Origin: Pseudomonadota bacterium
Lineage (GTDB): Bacteria; Desulfobacterota; Binatia; UBA12015
NCBI GenBank assembly: GCA_005777805.1
Contig: SXLG01000097.1
Coordinates: forward strand, 1 to 35,950
Direction of reading: 5' to 3'
Length of the DNA: 35,950 nt
This document shows, in pieces, positions 8,161 through 15,377 of this stretch (positions are counted from its first letter, which is position 1; each line of letters begins with the position of its first letter). The position numbers and the translations under genes were made by a program. The notes below the pieces were generated by a model. The model saw only the letters and a list, made by a program, of their open reading frames with translations. It ran no database searches and was not told the origin of the DNA.

Positions 8161-8907
8161 TCAAGCAGCCTTCGCGGCGTTGCGCGCTTTCACGAACTCG
8201 ATCGCAATCGGCAAGACAGAGATGATGATGATCGCGATCACCACCAGCGAGAAGTTCTTCTTCACGATCTCGGCCTGCCCGAAGAAATAGCCTCCGTAGA
8301 CAAAGGCCCCGACCCAGACGACGCCGCCGATCACGTTGTAGGCGAGGAAACGGCTGTAGGTCATCGCCCCCACGCCGGCCACGAAAGGGGCAAAGGTGCG
8401 GATGATCGGCACGAAGCGCGCCAGGATGATCGTCTTGCCACCGTGCTTCTCATAGAAGCGGTGCGTGCGTTCGAGGTATTCCGTCTTGAGAACGCGCGCG
8501 TCCGGGCTGAAGATACGTTCGCCGAGGAGATGTCCGAGCTGGTAGTTGACCGTGTCGCCCACGATCGCGGCCAGCGCCAAGCCGAAGAAGAGAAGGTGCG
8601 GACTCAGCACTCCACCTGCGGCCGCCTCGGGCGGAGCCGTCCCCATGAGCGCGGCCACGGCCAGCGGCGGAGCCAGCGCGCCCGGGGCCACCGCGCCAAG
8701 ACCCGCCACCGCACCCGCCGCAAAGAGCAGCGAATCGCCGGGCAGGAAGGGTGCCACCACGAGCCCGGTCTCGCAGAAGATCACCGCGACGAGCAGCGCG
8801 TAGGTCCACTGGCCGTTCTCGGCGACGAACTGCACCAGATGGCGGTCGAGGTGGAGGAAAAGATCGACGACGTGCATGAGCGAATCCACGCCGGCCTCTC
8901 TAGACAT
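8161..8907 (-). CDS. DedA-family integral membrane protein
   Basis: This 248-residue inner-membrane protein is of the DedA/SNARE-associated (VTT) family, proposed to act in lipid (polyprenyl-phosphate or phospholipid) translocation and membrane homeostasis. Family signatures are 'FCETGLVVAPFLPGDSLLF', the 'GDTVNYQLGHLLG' block, and 'RFVPIIRTFAPFVAGVGAM' with the essential arginines. There are four to five hydrophobic segments and a basic C-terminus. A loop of about 20 residues, rich in Ala and Pro and lying between the first two conserved blocks, is longer than in the common E. coli members. The start is uncertain: the ATG at 8907 is used, but a GTG near 8889 with an upstream AGAGG and an ATG at 8877 are possible. 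It is convergent with the PLP-lyase gene, 39 bases away. Confidence 0.92.
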   Translation of the reverse strand: MSREAGVDSLMHVVDLFLHLDRHLVQFVAENGQWTYALLVAVIFCETGLVVAPFLPGDSLLFAAGAVAGLGAVAPGALAPPLAVAALMGTAPPEAAAGGVLSPHLLFFGLALAAIVGDTVNYQLGHLLGERIFSPDARVLKTEYLERTHRFYEKHGGKTIILARFVPIIRTFAPFVAGVGAMTYSRFLAYNVIGGVVWVGAFVYGGYFFGQAEIVKKNFSLVVIAIIIISVLPIAIEFVKARNAAKAA

Positions 8908-8977
8908 CCCGGCGCCTGCCCGGAAGAGCCGAGGCCGGGCTCGCGCCTGCTCTGCCCGTCGTGCCGGTGCATCGGCG

Positions 8978-9003
8978 GGGGGAGAGGGCACGCACTCTCC
9001 CCC
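8978..9003. repeat. Perfect 9-bp inverted repeat (REP-like hairpin)
   Basis: GGGGGAGAG pairs with CTCTCCCCC across an eight-base loop. It lies upstream of dedA (minus strand) and the antitoxin (plus strand). The following sequence repeats the GGGGAGAG-(C)GGCACGCA pattern once more. It resembles small dispersed palindromic elements seen elsewhere in this window (mlaC start, RluA insert, CocE leader). Confidence 0.5.
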
Positions 9004-9221
9004 GCAGGGGAGAGCGGCACGCAAGCCAGCTCCTGTCGCGGGCCTGTCCACGGCCGTGCGTGGTCCATGCGAACGTCGGTGGGGCGTGACCTGCGAGCGT
9101 TCGGCAGCAAGCGGCGAAGCGCCACAGTCGAACGCGGCGCTGAAGCTCGCCTCCATCGAGACGGTCTTCCATGTGACGGTATATGCCACATATTGGCACA
9201 CAATGGTCTGGCGGCCTACCC

Positions 9222-9239
9222 ATGTTCTCATGAGAGCAT
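9222..9239 (+). promoter_or_regulatory. Likely operator of the ParD/ParE locus (18-bp palindrome)
   Basis: ATGTTCTCATGAGAGCAT reads the same on both strands except for one mismatched pair. It ends three bases before the antitoxin ATG. ParD-type ribbon-helix-helix antitoxins repress their own promoters by binding such palindromes. The site itself is seen directly; its role is inferred. Confidence 0.5.
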
Positions 9240-9241
9240 CC

Positions 9242-9477
9242 ATGAATGTCTCCCTTCCTCCGACGATGAAGGAATGGGTCGACAAGCAGGTCCAAACGGG
9301 CGGCTACGAGACCGCCAGCTTCTCCGCGAGGAGCAACGACGTCAATCACGGCAGCAGTTCGAGGATCTCCTCGTCGAGGGCATCGAGAGCGGCCCGACAA
9401 CACCGATGACCCGCAAGGACTGGGACGATATCCGCCAGCAAGGGCGGCGACGTCTCGCTGCCGGCAAGCGGGCATGA
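9242..9477 (+). pseudogene. parD: Frameshifted ParD-family antitoxin
   Basis: The N-terminal half reads in one frame, beginning MNVSLPPTMKEWVDKQV and continuing through GGYETAS, the DNA-binding ribbon-helix-helix part. That frame then turns to serine-rich nonsense and stops at 9407-9409 after 55 residues. The expected C-terminal, toxin-binding half continues from 9319 in another frame (LLREEQRRQSRQQFEDLLVE through MTRKDW to GKRA) and stops at 9475-9477. Comparison with the ParD pattern suggests loss of about 16 bases, coding roughly five residues (EYVRD-like), near 9319. The second-frame stop overlaps the toxin ATG by four bases, the normal layout of an intact operon. A sequencing or assembly error is possible. 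Confidence 0.8.
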
Positions 9478-9806
9478 GTCGGCGGATCAAGAAAACTCCG
9501 AGAGCCAAAGCCGATTTGATCGATCCGTTCGAGTTCATCGGAAGCGATGACCCGGACGCTGCCGAACGTTTCCTCGACGCGGCGGAAGCAGCCTTCGAGC
9601 TGCTCGCACGCACTCCAAAGCGGGCTGCCCTCCGGGAGTACCTGAACCCGAAGCTCACCAGGCTTCGGATGTGGCCCATCCGCAAGTTCCAGCGCCACCT
9701 GATCTTCTACCGGCCGATCGAAGACGGCATCGAAGTCGTCCGCATCCTGTACAGCTCTCGCGACATCGCCCCAGCCCTCGAGGACGAGCCCGCAGACAAC
9801 GAGTGA
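9474..9806 (+). CDS. parE: ParE/RelE-family toxin
   Basis: This 110-residue protein of the type II ParE/RelE toxin superfamily appears full length. Family features run in order: 'PRAKADLIDPFEFIG' helix start, 'DPDAAERFLDAAEAAFELLA', 'REYLNPKLTRLRMWPIRKF', and a C-terminal strand set 'HLIFYRPIEDGIEVVRIL' ending 'SSRDI'. ParE members poison gyrase and RelE members cleave mRNA; the sequence alone does not settle which. Its ATG overlaps the stop of the antitoxin's second frame (ATGA), so translation was presumably coupled to antitoxin translation. Because the antitoxin now ends early in another frame, that coupling should be lost, which may explain how an intact toxin gene is tolerated. Confidence 0.88.
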   Translation: MSRRIKKTPRAKADLIDPFEFIGSDDPDAAERFLDAAEAAFELLARTPKRAALREYLNPKLTRLRMWPIRKFQRHLIFYRPIEDGIEVVRILYSSRDIAPALEDEPADNE

Positions 9807-9988
9807 TCCATCCCCGTCGCAGTCAGCGACCTCTCCTCGGGCAGCACTGCCATCGCCGCAGGCGGGCGCCCGCCGACCCCTCGCGCGGCCGGGCATCCCC
9901 TTTCCGACTTTCCCTCCGGCCCCGCTTGAGGCACACTCGCGCTCGTTCGATCCCCTCTCGTTCAGCGTTCGTCCCCGGAGAATCCCCG

Positions 9989-11161
9989 ATGAAGGTTACC
10001 CTGCTCGTCCCGAGCCTTGCCTCCAACGGCATCGCCCGCGCCTGGATCCTCGCCAAGCTGCTCGGGCGTCACCACGAGGTGGAGACGCTGGGCTTCCTGC
10101 GCCCCGGCGAGGAGGTATTCCCCTGGTTCGCCGACTACCCGTGGGGCCAGGTGGTCGCGCCGACCATGCGCGAGGGCATGCGCGCCATGGAGAAGCGCAT
10201 CAGCGGCGACATCGTGGTGGCCTACAGCCTCTCCATGATGAGCTTTGGCGTCGGTCTGCGCGCCAAGATGCACCGCGGCCTGCCGCTGGTGCTCGACATG
10301 CCGGAGTGGGAGGTCCACGACCACTGGAAACGCCCGACCCGCTTTCACCGGGCCGCGATGATCCTGCGCGAGCTGGTCGGCCCCGGCTGGGATAACGCAC
10401 ACAGCTTCAAGTACCGCTGGGTGCTCGATCAGCTCACCCGCTTCGCCGACGAACGCTTCGTCTGCTGCCACTTCCTGGAGCAGCGCTATGGCGGAGCCTA
10501 CCTGCCCCAAGGGCTCGACCCGACGGCCTTCGACCCCGCCCAGCACGACAAGATGGCGATCCGGCGCAAATGGGGCATCCCCGAGGACGCGACGATCCTC
10601 TTCTTCGGCGGCAACCCCCAGCCCAACAAGGGCATCGCCGAGACGATCAACGCCCTCAACGCACTCGAAGACCGCGTCAAGGCTAGACTCGTGATTGCCG
10701 GCCGCGACGCGAGCCACGCCTACACCAGGCAGATGATCGATCTCTCGCGCGGCAAGGTGTTGGCCCTCGGGCCGCAGCCCTTCACTCTCATGCCCGAACT
10801 CCTGGCCGCGGCCGATATCGTCGCCCTGCCCCAGACGCGCGAGCCAAAATCTCTCGGCTACGTACCGTGCAAGATGTACGAGGCGATGGCGATGGAGCTA
10901 CCGGTGATCTCCTCGCGGCTCTGCGATATCCCCGAGATCCTGGAGGGCTGCGGCTACGTGGTCGAGCCCGAGGATGATCCGGCCCTCCAGGCGACCATCG
11001 AGCACGTGCTGCTCCACCCCGAGGAGGCCCGCGAGATGGGCCGGCGGGCGCGCCAGCGCGTGATCGAGCGCTACTCCTGGGACGTGATGGACCGCACCAT
11101 CGAGCAGACGATCCAGACGGTCGCGGGCCGGGCGGGCGGACGCTCCCGGCGCGCGGCTTGA
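9989..11161 (+). CDS. GT-B glycosyltransferase (group 1/GT4-like)
   Basis: This 390-residue protein has the two-domain GT-B pattern. An N-terminal Rossmann-like strand 'MKVTLLVPSLASNGIAR' is followed by a C-terminal donor domain starting 'ATILFFGGNPQPNKG', with 'LPQTREPKSLGYVPCKMYEA' and 'MAMELPVISSRLCDIPEILE' giving the E-x7-type nucleotide-sugar site. GGAG lies eight bases before the ATG. It is the first gene of a tight plus-strand block; the RluA-like gene starts four bases after its stop. Acceptor and sugar are unknown; no other envelope polysaccharide genes are nearby. Confidence 0.87.
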   Translation: MKVTLLVPSLASNGIARAWILAKLLGRHHEVETLGFLRPGEEVFPWFADYPWGQVVAPTMREGMRAMEKRISGDIVVAYSLSMMSFGVGLRAKMHRGLPLVLDMPEWEVHDHWKRPTRFHRAAMILRELVGPGWDNAHSFKYRWVLDQLTRFADERFVCCHFLEQRYGGAYLPQGLDPTAFDPAQHDKMAIRRKWGIPEDATILFFGGNPQPNKGIAETINALNALEDRVKARLVIAGRDASHAYTRQMIDLSRGKVLALGPQPFTLMPELLAAADIVALPQTREPKSLGYVPCKMYEAMAMELPVISSRLCDIPEILEGCGYVVEPEDDPALQATIEHVLLHPEEAREMGRRARQRVIERYSWDVMDRTIEQTIQTVAGRAGGRSRRAA

Positions 11162-11165
11162 AGCA

Positions 11166-12011
11166 TTGGGACTCGACGGCCGGATCTTGCACGACGACGG
11201 CCGGTTGATCGCCGTCGACAAGCCCGCCGGTCTCGCGACGACCGGACGCGATCTCGACGATCCCGATTGCCTGCAACACCTCATTGCCGTGCACGCCCGC
11301 CGCGGCGTGTGGGCGGTGCACCAGCTCGACCGCGAGACCTCGGGCGTGGTGCTCTTCGTCACGCGCAAAAGTGCGGTAGACGAGACGGCCCGCCGCCTGC
11401 ACGGTCGCGGCGCGCTCAAGCTCTATCTGGCTTTCTGCCGGGGCCGGCCCGGGTTCGAGCACCTGGTCGTCGATCAGCCGCTCGCTTCGCTGGCACCACC
11501 GCCGCCAAGGCCACACGCGGCCAAGCGTGAGGGTTCCGCAGAGCCTCGCCCGACGCGCACTCCGGCCACAGGCGGAGAACTCTCGCGCCGCAGGTCGGGG
11601 GAACGCTCCCGCACGGCTCGTGCCGATTTCGCGCGCGTGCCGCCGCCAGAGGCCCTGCGCGGCCGGTCGGGAGAAAGCTCCGCCGCTCCTCGGCCGGCGC
11701 GCACGCGCATCGAGGTGCTCACCCACGGCAACGACGCAGCCCTCCTCGCCTGCCGCCTCGATACCGGTCGCACCCACCAGATTCGGCGCCATCTCGCGGC
11801 GATCGGCCACCCGCTGCTGGGCGAGAGCCGCTACGTCGAGCCCGCGTGCGCGCGCCACCCGCGCCAGGCCCTGCACGCCTTCCGACTCGCGCTGGCAGGG
11901 GCGGCCGCGCCGCGCTTCTTCGAGGCACCGCTACCTGCCGACCTGCTGGCGCTGGCCCGGGCGCTCGGGATCGAGCCCGGCGACGTTCTCCGCCGGCGCG
12001 GCCTGTTATGA
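11166..12011 (+). CDS. RluA-family RNA pseudouridine synthase with low-complexity insert
   Basis: This 281-residue enzyme converts uridine to pseudouridine in rRNA or tRNA. The catalytic motif is 'VHQLDRETSGVVLF' (usual HRLDxxTSG, with Gln for Arg), followed by 'KLYLAFCRGRPG'. The later block 'CRLDTGRTHQIRRHLAAIGH' matches the family's GRTHQIRxH segment. Between them, about residues 106-178, lies an Arg/Pro/Ser/Gly-rich segment with no family counterpart. The start is TTG at 11166; no better in-frame start precedes the conserved 'LIAVDKPAG'. A weak GAAG lies upstream. It is packed between the glycosyltransferase and the crotonase gene. The Arg-to-Gln change is seen in some active members, so function is likely but not certain. 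Confidence 0.85.
   Translation: MGLDGRILHDDGRLIAVDKPAGLATTGRDLDDPDCLQHLIAVHARRGVWAVHQLDRETSGVVLFVTRKSAVDETARRLHGRGALKLYLAFCRGRPGFEHLVVDQPLASLAPPPPRPHAAKREGSAEPRPTRTPATGGELSRRRSGERSRTARADFARVPPPEALRGRSGESSAAPRPARTRIEVLTHGNDAALLACRLDTGRTHQIRRHLAAIGHPLLGESRYVEPACARHPRQALHAFRLALAGAAAPRFFEAPLPADLLALARALGIEPGDVLRRRGLL
11482..11704 (+). repeat. Low-complexity insert in the RluA gene with REP-like palindromes
   Basis: This in-frame stretch separates conserved RluA blocks. It contains GGTCGGGGGAACGCTCCCGC near 11596-11615 and GGTCGGGAGAAAGCTCC near 11665-11681, each with GGGAG/CTCC-type inverted arms. The second shares the core GGTCGGGAGAA with the tandem repeats at the mlaC start (33411-33435). It looks like an intragenic palindromic repeat that has stayed in frame. 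Edges are approximate. Confidence 0.45.
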
Positions 12012-12021
12012 GGTCACCACC

Positions 12022-12819
12022 ATGAGCAAGCCCACGATCCTCGTCGACGTTTCAGACGGCGTCCGCACCGTCACGCTGAACCGCCCGGAGCGACGCAACG
12101 CCTTCAACGAGGAAATGTACCAGGCGCTGGCGCACTGCCTGCGCGAGGCCGCGCTGGACCGTGCCACCCGGGTGATCGTGCTCACGGGTGCGGGCGTGGC
12201 TTTCTCGGCCGGGCAGGACATCTCCGAGATGAGCCTCACGCCACCGCCGGGCGTCACGGCCGCAACGCCGGCCGAACGCGGCTTCCCGGCGTTGCTCGAC
12301 ACCCTGATCGAGATCGACAAGCCTATCTTCGCGGCGGTGAATGGCCTCGGCCTCGGCATTGGTCTCACCATCCTGCTGCATTGCGACTGCGCCTGGATCG
12401 CGCGGGGCGCGCGGCTACGGGCGCCCTTCACGACGCTGGGTGTGGTGCCCGAGGCCGCCTCCAGCCTGCTCTTGCCGCAACGCATCGGCTACATGCGCGC
12501 CGCCGAGATTCTCTTCAGCGCGCGCTGGATCGAGGCCGAGGAAGCGGCCCGGATCGGGCTCTGCCTCGAGGTCGTCGCACCCGAAGACCTCGCCCAGGTC
12601 GTGCGCGCCCATGCGCTCGAGGTCGCCCGGCGGCCGCCCGCCTCGGTTCGTCACTCCAAGGAATTGCTGAAGGTCTGGCAGAAGACCGCGATCCGCGAGG
12701 CTCTCGGTCGCGAGGCCGAGGCTTTCCAGATCCGCCTGCGCTCGGCCGAGAACGGCGAGGCCATCGCTGCCTTCTTCGAGAAACGCGAGCCCGACTTCTC
12801 GCGCTTGCCGGAGGAATGA
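12022..12819 (+). CDS. Enoyl-CoA hydratase/isomerase family (crotonase) protein
   Basis: This 265-residue crotonase-fold enzyme acts on acyl-CoA. Oxyanion-hole segments are 'FSAGQDISEM' (61-70) and 'AAVNGLGLGIGLTILLHCD' (104-122). The active-site region 'APFTTLGVVPEAASSLLLP' carries a single Glu, E144, in a PEaaSS context. That wording resembles delta3,delta2-enoyl-CoA isomerases (ECI2/PECI type) more than classical hydratases, which use two glutamates. An isomerase role in unsaturated fatty-acid oxidation is therefore plausible. GAGGT seven to eight bases upstream supports the ATG at 12022, ten bases after the RluA stop. The next small gene uses a ribosome-binding site that overlaps this gene's end. 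Confidence 0.9.
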   Translation: MSKPTILVDVSDGVRTVTLNRPERRNAFNEEMYQALAHCLREAALDRATRVIVLTGAGVAFSAGQDISEMSLTPPPGVTAATPAERGFPALLDTLIEIDKPIFAAVNGLGLGIGLTILLHCDCAWIARGARLRAPFTTLGVVPEAASSLLLPQRIGYMRAAEILFSARWIEAEEAARIGLCLEVVAPEDLAQVVRAHALEVARRPPASVRHSKELLKVWQKTAIREALGREAEAFQIRLRSAENGEAIAAFFEKREPDFSRLPEE

Positions 12820-12822
12820 GCC

Positions 12823-13074
12823 GTGTCGCTGACTCTGATCGCGCTCGTCACCCTGGCCTGCGCCACCGCATCTGCGGCGGCAGCACTCTACCGTCTGGTC
12901 TCACCCGCGCCGCTCGGAAGCGCGGCGCGCGGTGCCCTGATCGTGGGCGGCTTGCTTGCCGCGCTGGTGATGCTCGGCACCGCGATTTCACTCTCGACGC
13001 ACGTCTTCTGCACCGTGCTCGACTGCGCGAGCGCGGCCCGCAGCGTGCCCGCGCCGACGCCGCCGGGGAACTAG
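12823..13074 (+). CDS. Small two-helix membrane protein
   Basis: This 83-residue protein starts with GTG. GGAGG at 12810-12814, overlapping the end of the crotonase gene, lies eight bases upstream and strongly supports the start. Two hydrophobic segments are evident, about residues 3-25 and 37-60, followed by 'STHVFCTVLDCASAAR' with two cysteines and a short Pro-rich tail. I do not recognise a family. Placement suggests it is the last gene of the glycosyltransferase-RluA-crotonase block. It could be a small inner-membrane accessory protein; no function can be assigned. Confidence 0.7.
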   Translation: MSLTLIALVTLACATASAAAALYRLVSPAPLGSAARGALIVGGLLAALVMLGTAISLSTHVFCTVLDCASAARSVPAPTPPGN

Positions 13075-13223
13075 GCCCCCCAGCTCACCCCTGCCGGCAC
13101 CCACCGGCGCCGCCTGGGAACCAGCCCCCCGGCGCGCCGAAAGGATGCCCGGAGATCGAAGCAGCGTGAGGGCATCGCCGGAGCCTTACCCGGCGCAGGT
13201 CGGCAAGCCGAAGGGACGCCCCT

Positions 13224-13242
13224 GCCCGGCCTGCCGCCGGGC
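13224..13242. terminator. Hairpin between convergent genes
   Basis: GCCCGGC pairs perfectly with GCCGGGC across the loop CTGCC. It lies between the small membrane protein gene (plus) and the monooxygenase gene (minus), which converge. No T-run follows on either strand, so it is only a candidate bidirectional terminator. Confidence 0.4.
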
Positions 13243-13312
13243 TTGCGCACGGACGACGCCCACCCGCAAAGTCCGTGCAGAAACGCGCGGCGCGGGGCCC
13301 ATTCCCCGTCTC

Positions 13313-15235
13313 CTAGCGCAGGACGTAGTCGGCCGGGTCCGGGGCGCGCGTCTGCTGCCAGTACTCCAGCAGCGAGAAGGGCCAGTTCTGGGCGATCCGC
13401 CCAAATTCGTTGCGGTACCAGGTATTGACCGTCGCCGCCCCCCACGCCATGGCGCGGTTGCCCGCGTCGATGCGGCGGTTGTAGGCGTCGTGCACGTCGG
13501 CACGGCAGGTCATCGAGCCCTTCCTGCGCTCGAGCAGGAGCCGCACGCTCTCGACGATGTAGTTCGCCTCGCACTCCGAGAAGTAGATGATCGAACCGTT
13601 GATGACGATGTTGGTATTGGGACCGTACATCAGGAAGAGATTCGGGAAAACGGGCACCACGATGCCGAGATGGGCGCGGGCATCGCCGCCCCAGCGCTCG
13701 TGCAGATCGACGCCACCCTCGCCCTTGATCTGCATCGGCATGAGGAACTTCGAGGCCTCGAACCCCGTGCCATAGATGAGCACATCGAACTCGTGCAGGA
13801 CGCCGTCCTGGGTCCGCACCCCCGTCTCGGTGATCTCGGCGATGCTGTCGGTGACGAGCGTGAGGTTCTCCCGGGCCAGAGTGCGCGGATAGACGCCGTT
13901 GTCGAGCACGATTCGCTTGGAGATCGGTGGGTATCGCGGCAGCACCCGGGCGCGCAGCTCCGGGTCGGGGAAAGCCGCGTCGTAGTAGGCCCCCATCAAC
14001 TGGCGCATGCCGTCGTTGAGCGCACTCACCGAGCGTTCCTGATGCGGCCACGACGGATCGACCACCGCCGCCGGCAGGAGCCCCTCGTGCGTGCGCCAGA
14101 AGACCTGCAGCCGATCCCAGCGGCCGTATTCCGGGACGCAGCGCAGGAGCCCGCGCAACGCCTCGGGCAGCTCGTCCATGTAGTTTGGGATCGACAAGAG
14201 CCAGGGGGGCGTACGTTGAAAGACCGTGAGATGCGCTGCCACCTCGGCCACCGGCGGGATGAACTGTGCGGCGCTCGCTCCGGTACCGATGATCCCGACC
14301 CGGCGGCCGCCGAGTTCGACGTCATGCCGCCAGCGCGCCGAGTGGAACGACTCGCCGCGGAATCGGTCGATCCCCGGAATGGCGGGCATCTTCGGGCGGT
14401 TCAACTGGCCGACAGCCGAGACCAGGGCGTTGGCCTCGGCTGTCGTCTCGCGACCCGTGCTGTCGCGCAGACGCAGCACCCAGAGCCCGCGTGCCTCGTC
14501 CCAGGTAGCCCCCTGCACCTCGGTGCTGAAGCGAATGTGCTCGCGCAACCCGAAATCACGCGCACAAGCGCGGAAATAATCGAGCAACACGCCCTGGGGT
14601 GAGTAGAAGGACGACCAGTCGTTGGTCTGGGCAAACGAGTAGCTGTAAAAATGGTTGGCGATGTCGACCCGGCAACCGGGGTAGACGTTGTCGAACCAGG
14701 TGCCGCCGACGTCGGCGTTCTTCTCGAAGATCGTGAACTCGACCCCGGCCTGATGTAACCTGTGCGCGACGGCCAGGCCCGACATGCCCGAACCGATGAT
14801 CGCCACCTTGAAGTCCGCATCGGGTGCCAGCTCGCGCTTGTGCCAGGCAGGCGCGCGCCGATCGCCCCCGAGCGCCAGTTCCTCCTCGAGCAGCGGCACG
14901 TAGGCCGGCTCGAGCGCACCGCCCGCAACCCAGGTGAGCAGGCGCTCGAGGGTGGGGCCCTCGGGCAGCGCCACCCGCACGCTGCCGCCGTCGCGAAAAC
15001 GGATCAGGGCCGCGACGGCGAGAGCGCGGGCCTGGGCGATCTGGTTCTCGTCGAGTCCCCCGTTGGGATCGAGGATCTGCGACGGATCGGGGCGGAGGTC
15101 GTCGCGCAGGAGCGAAGGATCGCCGGTGATCTGCGCCAGCGCCGCCAGGAGCGGCACCGGCGACGCCACGGCAACGGCCGCGCGGATCGCCTCGTCGTCG
15201 GCCGTGATCGGAAGGGGTTCCGGGTTGAGCTTCAT
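13313..15235 (-). CDS. Baeyer-Villiger-type flavin monooxygenase with N-terminal extension
   Basis: This 640-residue class B flavoprotein monooxygenase inserts oxygen from O2 into ketones or hydroxylates substrates, using FAD and NADPH. An extension of about 135 residues precedes the FAD Rossmann motif 'IIGSGMSGLAVAHRL' (G148, G150, G153). The Baeyer-Villiger fingerprint is 'FRGESFHSARWR', which fits FxGxxxHxxxW but has Arg where Pro or Asp is usual. The NADPH Rossmann motif is 'IIGTGASAAQFIPP'. A further ATG-like motif 'DVLIYGTGFEASKF' is present. Length and extension resemble 4-hydroxyacetophenone monooxygenases (HapE group). AGGAG nine bases upstream supports the ATG at 15235 over a GTG at 15259. 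It is divergent from the kinase-like gene. Confidence 0.93.
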   Translation of the reverse strand: MKLNPEPLPITADDEAIRAAVAVASPVPLLAALAQITGDPSLLRDDLRPDPSQILDPNGGLDENQIAQARALAVAALIRFRDGGSVRVALPEGPTLERLLTWVAGGALEPAYVPLLEEELALGGDRRAPAWHKRELAPDADFKVAIIGSGMSGLAVAHRLHQAGVEFTIFEKNADVGGTWFDNVYPGCRVDIANHFYSYSFAQTNDWSSFYSPQGVLLDYFRACARDFGLREHIRFSTEVQGATWDEARGLWVLRLRDSTGRETTAEANALVSAVGQLNRPKMPAIPGIDRFRGESFHSARWRHDVELGGRRVGIIGTGASAAQFIPPVAEVAAHLTVFQRTPPWLLSIPNYMDELPEALRGLLRCVPEYGRWDRLQVFWRTHEGLLPAAVVDPSWPHQERSVSALNDGMRQLMGAYYDAAFPDPELRARVLPRYPPISKRIVLDNGVYPRTLARENLTLVTDSIAEITETGVRTQDGVLHEFDVLIYGTGFEASKFLMPMQIKGEGGVDLHERWGGDARAHLGIVVPVFPNLFLMYGPNTNIVINGSIIYFSECEANYIVESVRLLLERRKGSMTCRADVHDAYNRRIDAGNRAMAWGAATVNTWYRNEFGRIAQNWPFSLLEYWQQTRAPDPADYVLR

Positions 15236-15377
15236 CCGCGAGGACTCCTGCGGCGACACCGCGCCGCCTCGGCCTTCCTATGGCAGTCCCGCGCGCCGGC
15301 CGCACGGCCCCGGGGCTTGTCCGGCCCACCCCGGTCGCGCATGATCCGGCCGCGCGACCGGCGTGGTCGCAGGTCAA

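Larger units (their letters stand above)
8908..9241. other. Intergenic region between dedA and the toxin-antitoxin locus
   Basis: There is no convincing gene. It holds a perfect nine-base-stem hairpin at 8978-9003, a related purine-rich copy just after it (9005-9022), an inverted repeat TGCCA-N5-TGGCA at 9184-9198 in a locally AT-rich patch, and an 18-base near-palindrome at 9222-9239 directly before the antitoxin start. The AT-rich patch around 9178-9204 is the likeliest promoter site for the toxin-antitoxin operon, but I cannot assign -35 and -10 boxes with confidence. Confidence 0.5.

Noticed and set aside
8908..9241. Possible mobile-element boundary at the toxin-antitoxin locus
   Set aside because: I found no transposase, integrase, tRNA or flanking direct repeats; the palindromes are better explained as REP-like elements and an operator.
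8152..9477. 441-codon plus-strand frame across dedA and the antitoxin
   Set aside because: Most of it is antisense to dedA, which has clear DedA motifs. Only its last part (from 9319) is meaningful, as the displaced C-terminal half of ParD.
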